Part shown: positions 17,918-26,220 of the stretch, piece after piece
Position numbering within the stretch: the stretch's first letter is position 1
Layout: each line of letters opens with the position of its first letter
Source of the DNA: Sulfuricellaceae bacterium
GTDB lineage: Bacteria; Pseudomonadota; Gammaproteobacteria; Burkholderiales; Sulfuricellaceae
Direction of reading: 5' to 3'
DNA: 64,000 nt
NCBI GenBank assembly: GCA_030690895.1
Contig: JAUYFQ010000086.1
Span: forward strand, 1 to 64,000
The notes under the pieces: generated by a model
Databases searched by the model: none
What the model saw: the letters and a program-made list of their open reading frames with translations, nothing else
Told to the model about the DNA's origin: nothing
Position numbers and translations under genes: made by a program

Positions 17918-19584
17918 TCTCCATCCACCCAGTCTTTCACCACACTGGCCACCACACGCGGATCCTGCTTGGCCAGTTCCTTGGCAGCCTTGAGGTTTTC
18001 CTCATAATTCGCTGCCTGGGCAGCTCTTTCGGCGGCCTCATGCGAAATTTTATGAACCACGCCCCCCTCATCAATATCGGCCTCATCCTGCTGAGCCTTG
18101 TCTTGAGCAGTGTGAACTGATTGCGCAACATCCTTCAATATCGGCCGGATAATGCCGAATACCAGGTAAAACAGCAACGCAGCGATAATCAGGTTTTTGC
18201 CTAACTCCTTGGCCAGGGCCAAGGTCTCCGGGTCTTTCCAGATCGGAGATGCGGGAACCTCCACCAGTTCGCCTTCACTGAAGGCGGCGTTGACGATATT
18301 AAGCGAGTCACCGCGCACCTGATTAAAACCCATGGCCTGCTTCACCAGATTTTGCAACTGAGCGACTTCAGCCGCCGGGAGCGGCTTGCCCCCCCCTTTT
18401 GCGTCCTTGCCAGCTGCTTTTCGATTATTCACCACAACCGCGACGGACAAACGCTTGATCGCACCGACAGGTTGCTTGATATGCTGAATGGTCTTGTCAA
18501 CCTCGAAGTTTGTCGTTGATTCCTTGTGCGCGCCCGGTCCGCTATTTCCGGCACTAATGCCGGTTCCGCCAGCCGGCGCTCCGGAAGCTGAAATTGGCGC
18601 ACTCGCCGCACCGGGGGGCTGATTGGATAACGCGCCAGGCACACCGCTTGGGGTTTTGGCCGCATCCCCCATGGTTTCGTTCACCTGCTGACTGCGGATT
18701 GCCGCATCATTGGGGACAGGATTGGGCTTGAACGTTTCAGCCGTCTGCTCGATAGTTGAAAAATCCAGGTCGGCCGCTACCTGGGCCTTAACATTATCCT
18801 TGCCAAGAATCGGCGCCAGAATCGCTTCGATACGCTTGACGTAGCTCTGCTCGACTTCATGCAGATAATCCAGCTGCGAGGGATCCAGCCCGCTGCGCCC
18901 GCGCGAGCCATCACCGGCAGCGCTGAGCATATTGCCGCTCTGATCAACGATTGTGACGTTGTTGACAGGCAAATTGGGAACGCTGCTGGAAATCAGGTGA
19001 ACGATGCCACTGACTTGTGACGGATCAAGCGCCTTCCCCGGATACAAGCTGAGCAATACGGATGCGCTGGGCTTCTGCTGCTCCCGTACAAAAACGGTTT
19101 GCCTGGGGATCGCAAGATGAACCCGTGCACCCTGCACCGCTGAAAGAGACTGGATAGAACGGGTAATTTCCCCTTCCAGCGCGCGCTGATAATTGACCTG
19201 CTCCTGAAACTGGCTCATACCCAGTTTCTGGCCGTCCATCAGCTCGAATCCCGTCACGTTCCCTTTCGGCAGGCCCTGGGAGGCAAGGCGCAAACGGACC
19301 TCATAGACCTGGCCGGACGGCACCAGTATCGCACCGCCGCCATCAGCCATTTTGTAGGGGATATTCATCTGTTGCAGGGACGCGATTACAGCCCCCCCAT
19401 CGCGGTCGGACATGCCACCATAGAGCACACGGTAATCCGGCGTCTGAGACCACATCCAGGAGCCGGCCAGAAGCGCGATAATCGCGGCAATGCCGAACAT
19501 CAGACCCAGCTTCTGCTGGTTGCTCATCAGGCCGAATCGAACTCCCATTCCGCCAAAGGCATTATCCCGGACTGCTACGGCCAT
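17914..19584 (-). CDS. fliF: Flagellar MS-ring protein FliF
   Basis: A 556-residue inner-membrane ring protein, the first structure built during flagellar assembly. It has an N-terminal membrane helix (about residues 25-45), the ring-building motifs (the YRVLYGGMSDRDGGAVIASL segment and the GNVTGFELMDGQKLG segment), a glycine/alanine-rich variable periplasmic region (about 300-350), a second membrane helix near residue 465, and a C-terminal FliG-binding tail rich in acidic residues. It lies upstream of and coupled to fliG. A strong hairpin separates it from fliE. Confidence 0.97.
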   Translation of the reverse strand: MAVAVRDNAFGGMGVRFGLMSNQQKLGLMFGIAAIIALLAGSWMWSQTPDYRVLYGGMSDRDGGAVIASLQQMNIPYKMADGGGAILVPSGQVYEVRLRLASQGLPKGNVTGFELMDGQKLGMSQFQEQVNYQRALEGEITRSIQSLSAVQGARVHLAIPRQTVFVREQQKPSASVLLSLYPGKALDPSQVSGIVHLISSSVPNLPVNNVTIVDQSGNMLSAAGDGSRGRSGLDPSQLDYLHEVEQSYVKRIEAILAPILGKDNVKAQVAADLDFSTIEQTAETFKPNPVPNDAAIRSQQVNETMGDAAKTPSGVPGALSNQPPGAASAPISASGAPAGGTGISAGNSGPGAHKESTTNFEVDKTIQHIKQPVGAIKRLSVAVVVNNRKAAGKDAKGGGKPLPAAEVAQLQNLVKQAMGFNQVRGDSLNIVNAAFSEGELVEVPASPIWKDPETLALAKELGKNLIIAALLFYLVFGIIRPILKDVAQSVHTAQDKAQQDEADIDEGGVVHKISHEAAERAAQAANYEENLKAAKELAKQDPRVVASVVKDWVDGE

Positions 19585-19642
19585 TATTGAACTCTACGCC
19601 GGCAAAACCCGGCAAAAAACGCCATATAAAAGAAAGCTTCCA

Positions 19643-19692
19643 ATGCAGCACAGCCTTCAGGCTGACATGTCGGCCTGAAGGCTGTGCTGCAT
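19643..19692. repeat. Perfect 20-bp inverted repeat between fliE and fliF
   Basis: Positions 19643-19662 are the exact reverse complement of 19673-19692 around a 10-base loop that is itself nearly palindromic. On the minus strand it lies downstream of fliE and upstream of fliF. There is no strong T tract, so it may reduce read-through or stabilise the fliE message instead of fully terminating. Confidence 0.85.
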
Positions 19693-19726
19693 CTACCCAA
19701 CTCAGTTTGACTGCTTTTTGGGAGCA

Positions 19727-20056
19727 TCATGCCTGCATATTCATTATTTCCTGGTACGCGGTAACAAGTTTATTGCGCACCTGCACCATGGTTTGAAAGG
19801 ACACATTAGCCTTCTGAAGAGAGATCATGACATCCTGCAGATTGGCATCACTCTTGCCCAGCTCGAAATTCTTAGCCATCTGGCTCGATCCCTGCTGCGC
19901 CGCGTTAACCTGATCAATGGAAGATTTGAGCATGGCAGCAAAATCAACGCCCCCATCCATCCCTGGCACCGTCGCCGGGGAAGGCTGGACGCCAGCAGCC
20001 CCCGCTGCCGTTGCGCGCATCTGGGTCAGTAACTGATCTATCCCTTGCATATTCAT
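19727..20056 (-). CDS. fliE: Flagellar hook-basal body protein FliE
   Basis: A 109-residue protein connecting the MS ring to the rod and an early export substrate. The C-terminal signature is present (KSDANLQDVMISLQKANVSF, then QVRNKLVTAYQEIMNMQ), as is the NAAQQGSSQMAKNFE segment. It is the first structural gene after fleR, 55 bases away, and begins the structural part of the flagellar block. Normal length. Confidence 0.95.
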   Translation of the reverse strand: MNMQGIDQLLTQMRATAAGAAGVQPSPATVPGMDGGVDFAAMLKSSIDQVNAAQQGSSQMAKNFELGKSDANLQDVMISLQKANVSFQTMVQVRNKLVTAYQEIMNMQA

Positions 20057-20111
20057 AATCTAAATCTCTCTGGCATCAAAACACAGCCAATATCAAGCAA
20101 AATTCATACCG

Positions 20112-21440
20112 CTATTCGGGCAAATCCGATTCTACCGAATCTTCATCCCGATATTGTTGCAGCTTGTAGCGCAGGGTTCTCTCGCTTATTCCGAGCCGCT
20201 CCGCAGCCAGTTTGCGCGAACCACCCACAGTTTCCAGCGTCTCCAGAATATGTGCCTTCTTGACCGACGCCATATCGACCGGTTCATCAGCTTTCCCCTT
20301 TTCGGCAAAAACCGGCAAATACAGGTGCGCCGGTTCGATTTCCTTGCCGGACGCCAGAATCAGGGCGCGCTGAATGACATTTTCAAGCTCCCTGATGTTA
20401 CCCGGCCAGCCATATTGCGTCAATTGCCGCTCCGCCGCCGTCGACAGGGTGATTCCACTGCGGCCAAAAGCATTGGCAAACCGGTGAATGAATTGCCTGG
20501 CGAGCACGGGAATGTCAGCAGGCCGATCACGCAATGCCGGCATAAGCAGGGGGAAAACATTGAGACGATAAAAGAGATCTTCCCGGAACGCGCCCCGCGC
20601 CACTTCGGCAGCAATATCCCGGTTAGAGGTCGCCAACACGCGCACATCCAGCGCGATCACCTTGCGACCGCCCAGGCGCTCGACCTCCCGTTCCTGCAAA
20701 ACTCGCAATAGTTTCGCCTGCAAGGCCAGCGGCATCTCGGTTACTTCATCGAGCAGGAGCGTCCCGCCTTGAGCCTGCTCGAACTTGCCGTGCTGCGCCT
20801 GTTGCGCGCCGGTATAAGCTCCTTTTTCATACCCGAAGAGGGTGGCCTCCAGCAGATTTTCGGGTATGGCCGCGCAATTGATCGCCACAAACGGTCCGCC
20901 TGCGCGCGCAGAATGCTGGTGAATGTAACGCGCCACGACTTCTTTTCCCGTCCCGCTCTCTCCGCCGATCAGAACCGTGGCCAGTGTCACCGCCACGCGT
21001 TGCGCCATGGCGAACACCTCGCGAGTACGCGGATCTTCAATGACTGCATCCTGCTCTCCACCCGCAGGCACTGACGCAGGCAACATGTAGCGCGCCACTT
21101 CGGCCAGCAATCGATCCGGCTCGAAGGGTTTGGTCAGATAGGTGCTGGCGCCATCCCGCATGGCTTCGACCGCCTTGTCGATCATGCCGTATGCGGTCAT
21201 CAGGATCACAGGCAAAAAGGGAAATCCGGTTTTAATCTCACGCAACAGCTCGTGACCATCCATCGGTCGCATTTGCACGTCACTCACGACCAGACCGAAA
21301 GTGCGCCGCTTCAATTCGGACAAGGCCGCCTCACCATCAGGCGCACTGACCGTTTCATATCCGGATAGCGTCAGCGTATCGCACAAAGCCTCGCGCAAAT
21401 CACGATCATCTTCAACGACCAAAATGGGTAGTGTTTTCAA
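20112..21440 (-). CDS. fleR: Sigma-54-dependent response regulator, FleR/FlrC-like
   Basis: A 442-residue transcription activator with three domains. A receiver domain (residues 4-115) has phospho-acceptor D54. An AAA+ domain (about 135-370) has Walker A GESGTGKE and the sigma-54 contact loop written GAYTGA instead of GAFTGA. A Fis-type helix-turn-helix lies at the C-terminus (GSRKLAAERLGISERTLRYK). With the kinase FleS directly upstream it forms a two-component pair that activates middle flagellar genes (basal body and hook) together with RpoN. No matching -24/-12 promoter was confidently found in the window. Confidence 0.9.
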   Translation of the reverse strand: MKTLPILVVEDDRDLREALCDTLTLSGYETVSAPDGEAALSELKRRTFGLVVSDVQMRPMDGHELLREIKTGFPFLPVILMTAYGMIDKAVEAMRDGASTYLTKPFEPDRLLAEVARYMLPASVPAGGEQDAVIEDPRTREVFAMAQRVAVTLATVLIGGESGTGKEVVARYIHQHSARAGGPFVAINCAAIPENLLEATLFGYEKGAYTGAQQAQHGKFEQAQGGTLLLDEVTEMPLALQAKLLRVLQEREVERLGGRKVIALDVRVLATSNRDIAAEVARGAFREDLFYRLNVFPLLMPALRDRPADIPVLARQFIHRFANAFGRSGITLSTAAERQLTQYGWPGNIRELENVIQRALILASGKEIEPAHLYLPVFAEKGKADEPVDMASVKKAHILETLETVGGSRKLAAERLGISERTLRYKLQQYRDEDSVESDLPE

Positions 21441-21449
21441 TCCATATTC

Positions 21450-22652
21450 CTAATCCATGCCCCTATCCATCTCCAGGGGCAATCTAAATGCAAACTCACT
21501 CCCCGCACCGGGGCTTGATTTCGCCGTGACCGAGCCGCCGTGTGCCTGTGCAACATTTCTGACAATCGCCAGCCCCAAGCCGGTTCCCTCGCCACGTGTC
21601 GTATAAAAAGGCTCGAACAACCGCTCCTGCTGCACCACATCGAACCCGCAACCATCATCCTGTACGCTTAAGGCCAGCATGCCCTCCAGCACCTCGGCGT
21701 GCAAACTCACTTTCCCGCTCTCTCCTGTGGCCTGCATCGCGTTTTCCAGCAAATTCACCAGGGCGCCAGTCAGCGCCTTCCGATCCACATGAATCACACT
21801 ACCACCGCTGCTGTCGGAGACATTGAAGGCCACTCTCTGCCGACTCATCTGGGGCTCCATGATCAGTTGCAACTCCTGAAGCAGCGAAGCCACCTCAACC
21901 CGTTCACGCTCACCCGGCTGACCTTTCACGAAGGAAAGCATATCCTGTATCAGTTGTTCAAGGTAACGAAGGCGCGCCAAAGCCTTCTCCGAGAATCGGT
22001 TGCGCTCCGCCTCTCCCAACCCCTCTCTGGCCAGATTCCCGACGTACAGAATGGCCGTTGAGAGCGGCGTCCTCAACTGGTGCGCCAGTCCAGCCGCCAT
22101 TTCCCCCATGGCCGAGAGTCTGCGGTGCCGCTGCAAGTCCTGCTCCATCCTGTAAGCCTCTGTCACATCGTGCAACAGGATGATTTCACCTTGCTGCGCA
22201 TCAAGCTGACTTACGGAGACATTCAGTCTGGAAAACGCCCCATCCCGACCCATCAATTCCCATTCCTGAGGCGTAGTCGTCTGGCGAAGATAGCGGCGCA
22301 TGACTTCCCTCCAGCGCTGCCCGACCACATCCTCGCCGAACATGTGAATGGCAGCTGCGTTCACCGTCCCTACATCACCAGCTTCGTCCACTGCCACCAC
22401 GCCAGCCGGCAGGGCCGCAAGCAACCCTTCCAGACGTTGTGAAAGCGCCTCTTTCTCCAGATACTGGCGGCGCAATTCGCCGTTTGCCACAGCCAGTTCG
22501 CCAGTCAGACTCTCGACCCGCGCTTGCAGTTCGTGATAGGCAACAGTGAGCTGTGCAGAAACCTCGTTAAATAGACTGAAAGCCTGTTCCAATTCCTGCT
22601 TGCTGACATTTTCCGGAGAAATTGACAAAATTTCCGTGCCCCTCAATCCCAT
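21450..22652 (-). CDS. fleS: Flagellar two-component sensor kinase, FleS/FlrB-like
   Basis: A 400-residue soluble histidine kinase without membrane segments. It has an N-terminal coiled coil (about residues 20-75), a PAS domain (about 80-180), a HisKA domain with the phospho-acceptor histidine in MAAGLAHQLRTPLSTAILYV, and a HATPase domain with DDGCGFD and GEGTGLGLAIVRN. It is nine bases upstream of fleR and is its expected partner. Cytosolic FleS-type kinases sense assembly of the early flagellar structure. Confidence 0.9.
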   Translation of the reverse strand: MGLRGTEILSISPENVSKQELEQAFSLFNEVSAQLTVAYHELQARVESLTGELAVANGELRRQYLEKEALSQRLEGLLAALPAGVVAVDEAGDVGTVNAAAIHMFGEDVVGQRWREVMRRYLRQTTTPQEWELMGRDGAFSRLNVSVSQLDAQQGEIILLHDVTEAYRMEQDLQRHRRLSAMGEMAAGLAHQLRTPLSTAILYVGNLAREGLGEAERNRFSEKALARLRYLEQLIQDMLSFVKGQPGERERVEVASLLQELQLIMEPQMSRQRVAFNVSDSSGGSVIHVDRKALTGALVNLLENAMQATGESGKVSLHAEVLEGMLALSVQDDGCGFDVVQQERLFEPFYTTRGEGTGLGLAIVRNVAQAHGGSVTAKSSPGAGSEFAFRLPLEMDRGMD

Positions 22653-22971
22653 GTTCCATCGATATATTTTTCTGGATCACGCCAAGTCAAACTTCAAAAA
22701 GACCCGCATTAATCCGGCCTCACGACTCACCGCAAGCCTTGACGCCAAGTCAATTTGCATTTAACTTCAGGCCCGAGATAAATAGCTTCGCGCCCAACAA
22801 ACTGGTGCGTTGCACGAATAATAACAGCGCAGAAGAACCCTGTGAAAACGATCCTGCCAGCCGACCATCATGATGCCTGCTTCCGCCGCACAGGAAATGC
22901 TGCAAGATATGGTGCAACAATAATGGAAATTGGTTATCCTGCAAGCAATGGAGCGCACTGGAGCCTGAAAG
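22653..22971. promoter_or_regulatory. Divergent intergenic region between fleS and cheV
   Basis: About 320 bases separate the leftward flagellar block from the rightward chemotaxis genes, so promoters for both must lie here. No gene is supported. GG-N-GC arrangements of sigma-54 type occur on the fleS side but with 11 instead of 10 bases between the elements, and no good sigma-28 match was seen on the cheV side, so I make no promoter call. Confidence 0.5.
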
Positions 22972-23916
22972 ATGTCTGATTTACTGAAACGCGTCGATGC
23001 CCGCACGAAGCTTGCTGGCACCAATAAACTTGAAATTCTGCTGTTTACGCTGGGTCTTGACCAAAGCAGCGGGCGCAAGGAAACTTTCGGCATCAACGTA
23101 TTCAAGGTGCGCGAAGTCATGCGCGTACCCGAGATCACCAGGGCGCCGGACATGCCCCACACGGTCGAGGGAATGGTCAGCCTGCGCGGCGCGCTGGTAC
23201 CGGTAGTGGATCTGACCAAATACACGGGCATCTCATCCGAAACAAAACCCGAAATCATGATCGTCACCGAGTACAACTCGCGCACCCAGGGTTTTCTGGT
23301 TGAGAGCGTGGACACCATCCTTCGGCTCGACTGGTCGGAGATCAAGGTCCCGCCGGAAATGCTGACAGCGCAGATGGGCGGCCTGATTACAGCAGTCACC
23401 CAGCTTCCGGATGGCCGACTTGTCATGCTCATGGACGTCGAAAAGATCCTTTCCGAAACATCCCACTTCGATGAGCATGAGGTTGTCTTCTCCCACCTTG
23501 TCCCTCTGGAAACAGAACACACGATATTTTTCACCGACGACTCGCCGGTTGCCCGAAAACAGATCGAACGCACCTTGGAAGCGCTGAACATCCGCTACCG
23601 TAGCGCAACGACCGGCAAGCAGGCATGGGAGGAATTACTGCTGATTGCAGCACGCGCCGAGCAGGCAAAACTGCCGGTCAAAAACTTCATTCAACTGGTT
23701 TTGACCGACGTGGAAATGCCGGAAATGGATGGCTACATTCTGACCAAAAACATCAAGAGCGACTCGCGCTTCGCCGGTATCCCCGTCATCATGCATTCCT
23801 CCCTGAGCGGCGCCTCCAATCAGGAGCTAGGCAAGTCTGTCGGCGTTGATGAATATGTTTCCAAATTCGAGCCGTCAAAATTATCCGAAATTCTGACCCG
23901 CCGCTTGACCACCTGA
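22972..23916 (+). CDS. cheV: Chemotaxis coupling protein CheV (copy 1)
   Basis: A 314-residue protein combining a CheW-like coupling domain (about residues 15-165) with a receiver domain (about 180-310). The receiver has the acidic pocket (FTDDSP), a phospho-acceptor aspartate in LVLTDVEMPEMDGY and the conserved lysine in EYVSKFEPS. CheV links chemoreceptors to CheA and can be switched by phosphorylation. A second cheV follows 19 bases later. Copy 1 carries extra residues in the first domain (LGLDQSSGRKETFGINVFKV) relative to copy 2. Confidence 0.95.
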   Translation: MSDLLKRVDARTKLAGTNKLEILLFTLGLDQSSGRKETFGINVFKVREVMRVPEITRAPDMPHTVEGMVSLRGALVPVVDLTKYTGISSETKPEIMIVTEYNSRTQGFLVESVDTILRLDWSEIKVPPEMLTAQMGGLITAVTQLPDGRLVMLMDVEKILSETSHFDEHEVVFSHLVPLETEHTIFFTDDSPVARKQIERTLEALNIRYRSATTGKQAWEELLLIAARAEQAKLPVKNFIQLVLTDVEMPEMDGYILTKNIKSDSRFAGIPVIMHSSLSGASNQELGKSVGVDEYVSKFEPSKLSEILTRRLTT

Positions 23917-23935
23917 ACACAAGGGACCGACGACC

Positions 23936-24868
23936 ATGAGCTCTCCTGCCCTGATAGAATCCGTTGACGCCCGTACCAAGTTGGCGGGTTCCAACAAAAT
24001 GGAAATTCTCCTGTTTACCCTGGGAACGGGGGAGTATTTCGGGATTAACGTCTTCAAAGTGCGTGAAGTTTCGCAGACACCGTTCATCACCAAGACACCC
24101 AACATGCCAAGCGGCGTACTTGGTGTGATTTCGCTGCGCGGCAACATCATTCCCGTACTCACGCTTGCCGATTTCCTTCCGCTCGACAATGTGCCGGATG
24201 ACACCGGAAAAACCATGATCGTGACTGAGTACAGCAAGCACACGCAGGGATTTCTGGTTCACGAAGTGGACCGTATCGTGCGTGTCGACTGGGACAAGAT
24301 CAAGCCGCCGCAAAGCATGCTGGTAGGTTCAGAAGGCATGATTACCGCCATTACCGAACTGCCTGATGGGCGCCTGGTTTCCATCATCGATGTGGAACAA
24401 GTATTGGTGAACGCCTTGGGCATGGAACCCATCCCGGAATTACAGACAGTTGAAATGTCGCTGCCAGAACAATATCTGTTTTTTACCGACGACTCGGCAA
24501 TTGCCCGCAAGGAAATCTCCATGACGCTGGAAAAATTGGGAGTCCCCTTCCAGCAAGCCACCAATGGGCAGGAGGCATGGGACAAACTGCAAAACATGGC
24601 TTCACGCGCGCAGCATGATGGCATTCCCTTGTCAAACCTGATCAGCGTGGTGCTCACCGATGCAGAAATGCCGGAGATGGATGGCTACGTCCTGACCAAA
24701 AAAATCAAGTCTGACCGCCGCTTCGATGGCATCCCGGTGGTCATGCATTCCTCGCTTTCTTCTGATGCAAACCGCACCATGGGAAAGACCGTCGGTGTCG
24801 ACGCTTACGTAGCCAAGTTCGATCCAGTGGTGCTGGCAGATACGCTTCGCCCACTGTTAACAAGATAA
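23936..24868 (+). CDS. cheV: Chemotaxis coupling protein CheV (copy 2)
   Basis: A 310-residue CheW-receiver fusion arising from the same duplication as the gene just upstream. It has a CheW-like domain (about residues 15-160) and a receiver with FTDDSAIARKE, the aspartate in VVLTDAEMPEMDGY, and the lysine in AYVAKFDP. Two adjacent cheV genes may couple different receptors to the one CheA or act as a phosphate sink. All catalytic positions appear intact in both copies, so neither looks degenerate. Confidence 0.95.
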   Translation: MSSPALIESVDARTKLAGSNKMEILLFTLGTGEYFGINVFKVREVSQTPFITKTPNMPSGVLGVISLRGNIIPVLTLADFLPLDNVPDDTGKTMIVTEYSKHTQGFLVHEVDRIVRVDWDKIKPPQSMLVGSEGMITAITELPDGRLVSIIDVEQVLVNALGMEPIPELQTVEMSLPEQYLFFTDDSAIARKEISMTLEKLGVPFQQATNGQEAWDKLQNMASRAQHDGIPLSNLISVVLTDAEMPEMDGYVLTKKIKSDRRFDGIPVVMHSSLSSDANRTMGKTVGVDAYVAKFDPVVLADTLRPLLTR

Positions 24869-24904
24869 ATTCGGGCAAAAAATTCCCCGTATTTTGGAGT
24901 AGTT

Positions 24905-25297
24905 ATGGCTGACAAGAATATGAAATTTCTGGTAGTAGATGATTTTTCTACCATGCGCAGAATCGTGCGCAACCTCCTCAAGGAATTGGGTTTTACCAAC
25001 GTGGACGAGGCTGAAGACGGGGTCGTTGCCCTTGCCAAGCTCAAGGGCAGCAGCTTCGACTTTGTCGTCAGTGACTGGAACATGCCCAACATGACGGGAA
25101 TTGAATTACTTCGCGCCATCCGTGCGGATGGCTCGCTGAAGCACCTGCCGGTTCTGATGGTCACGGCCGAGGCCAAGAAGGAAAATATCATCGAGGCTGC
25201 CCAGGCGGGCGCAAGCGGTTACGTCGTCAAGCCGTTTACTGCCGCGACGCTGGAAGAAAAACTAAATAAAATCTTTGAAAAAATGGTCGCCAAATAA
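24905..25297 (+). CDS. cheY: Chemotaxis response regulator CheY
   Basis: A 130-residue single-domain receiver with every signature residue at the textbook position: D12/D13, phospho-acceptor D57 (SDWNMPN), T87 and K109 (VVKPF). Phosphorylated by CheA, it binds the FliM N-terminal peptide to reverse the motor; dephosphorylation is by CheZ, whose gene follows. The gene lies 36 bases after the second cheV and a structured gap separates it from cheZ. Confidence 0.97.
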   Translation: MADKNMKFLVVDDFSTMRRIVRNLLKELGFTNVDEAEDGVVALAKLKGSSFDFVVSDWNMPNMTGIELLRAIRADGSLKHLPVLMVTAEAKKENIIEAAQAGASGYVVKPFTAATLEEKLNKIFEKMVAK

Positions 25298-25311
25298 TAA
25301 TTTTTAATACC

Positions 25312-25382
25312 GCCCATTTTTCGGCGGAGGCTAACCTGCTTGCAGGTTAAGCGCATAGCGCGGCCGGAACCAAAAAATGGGC
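25312..25382. repeat. Nested hairpin between cheY and cheZ
   Basis: An outer 10-bp inverted repeat (25312-25321 with 25373-25382) encloses a small perfect palindrome, TAACCTG-CTTG-CAGGTTA (25332-25349). The structure ends at the cheZ ribosome binding site and could modulate the relative output of cheY and cheZ, or act as partial termination after cheY. Confidence 0.6.
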
Positions 25383-25403
25383 AAGAGAAGGGGGAGGGCA
25401 TCG

Positions 25404-26180
25404 ATGAGCAACGAGCAAGGTGATTCAGACGATCTGGAAGCGCTATTTGACAGCATAGTCATGGCAAACCAGTCCAGCGAGAGCGCGGTAACAGCCAAAC
25501 AAAAACCGGCGACTCCCGCTCCGGTTGACGCAATAGCCAGGTCGAGCGGATCAGAAGACCGGCATGGTGACGACAAAATGTTTGCGTCAATTGGGCACAT
25601 GACCCGCAATCTGCACGACACCTTGCGCGAGCTTGGTTATGACAAAAATATCGAGCAGGCTGTGGATACCATCCCGGATACTCGCGAACGCCTCAACTAC
25701 ATTGCCGCCATGACGGAAAAAGCAGCTGAACGCTCCCTGGCCGCAACGGAAATCGCCCAGCCCTTGCAGGAAAAAATGGAAGCCGGCGCCAATCGCCTGA
25801 AATCAAAATGGGATCGCATGCTCGCCAATGAGCTGAGCGTTGAAGAGTTCAAGCAACTGGTCGGCGAAACCCGCTCCTACCTGGGTGAAGTGCCCGAGCA
25901 CACCAAGGCGACCAACGCCCAATTGATGGAAATCATGATGGCGCAGGACTTCCAGGATCTGACCGGGCAAGTCATCAAGAAAATCACCGAGCTGGCTCAA
26001 AAAATGGAGACGCAGTTACTGCAACTGCTGCTTGAAAGCACGCCATCCGAGAAGCGCACCGAAGTAACCCAGGTTTTTGATGGATTGCTCAACGGGCCAG
26101 TCATCAATTCAGCCGGTGGCGCCGAGGTGGTCACCAACCAGCAGCAAGTTGACGACCTGCTGGAAAGCTTGGGCTTTTAG
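25404..26180 (+). CDS. cheZ: CheY-P phosphatase CheZ
   Basis: A 258-residue phosphatase that removes phosphate from CheY. The active-site stretch QDFQDLTGQ carries D185 and Q189, equivalent to the E. coli catalytic pair D143/Q147. The C-terminal QVDDLLESLGF is the CheY-binding amphipathic helix, and the middle is a long helical hairpin. I chose the ATG at 25404 because a GGGGGAGGG sequence sits just upstream; an in-frame start at 25377 is less likely. The N-terminal 60 residues are variable, as usual. Longer than the E. coli protein (214 residues) but normal for betaproteobacteria. Confidence 0.94.
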   Translation: MSNEQGDSDDLEALFDSIVMANQSSESAVTAKQKPATPAPVDAIARSSGSEDRHGDDKMFASIGHMTRNLHDTLRELGYDKNIEQAVDTIPDTRERLNYIAAMTEKAAERSLAATEIAQPLQEKMEAGANRLKSKWDRMLANELSVEEFKQLVGETRSYLGEVPEHTKATNAQLMEIMMAQDFQDLTGQVIKKITELAQKMETQLLQLLLESTPSEKRTEVTQVFDGLLNGPVINSAGGAEVVTNQQQVDDLLESLGF

Positions 26181-26220
26181 TCATTTGCCGGACATGAAGA
26201 ATCAAGATAAGGGGTAAGCC

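Noticed and set aside
16898-18007. Long plus-strand frame opposite fliG
   Set aside because: It overlaps the full length of fliG, which has clear domain motifs, so this is a shadow.
22653-22760. Possible sigma-54 promoter for fleS
   Set aside because: The GG and GC elements are 11 bases apart instead of 10, so the match to the consensus fails; no call made.
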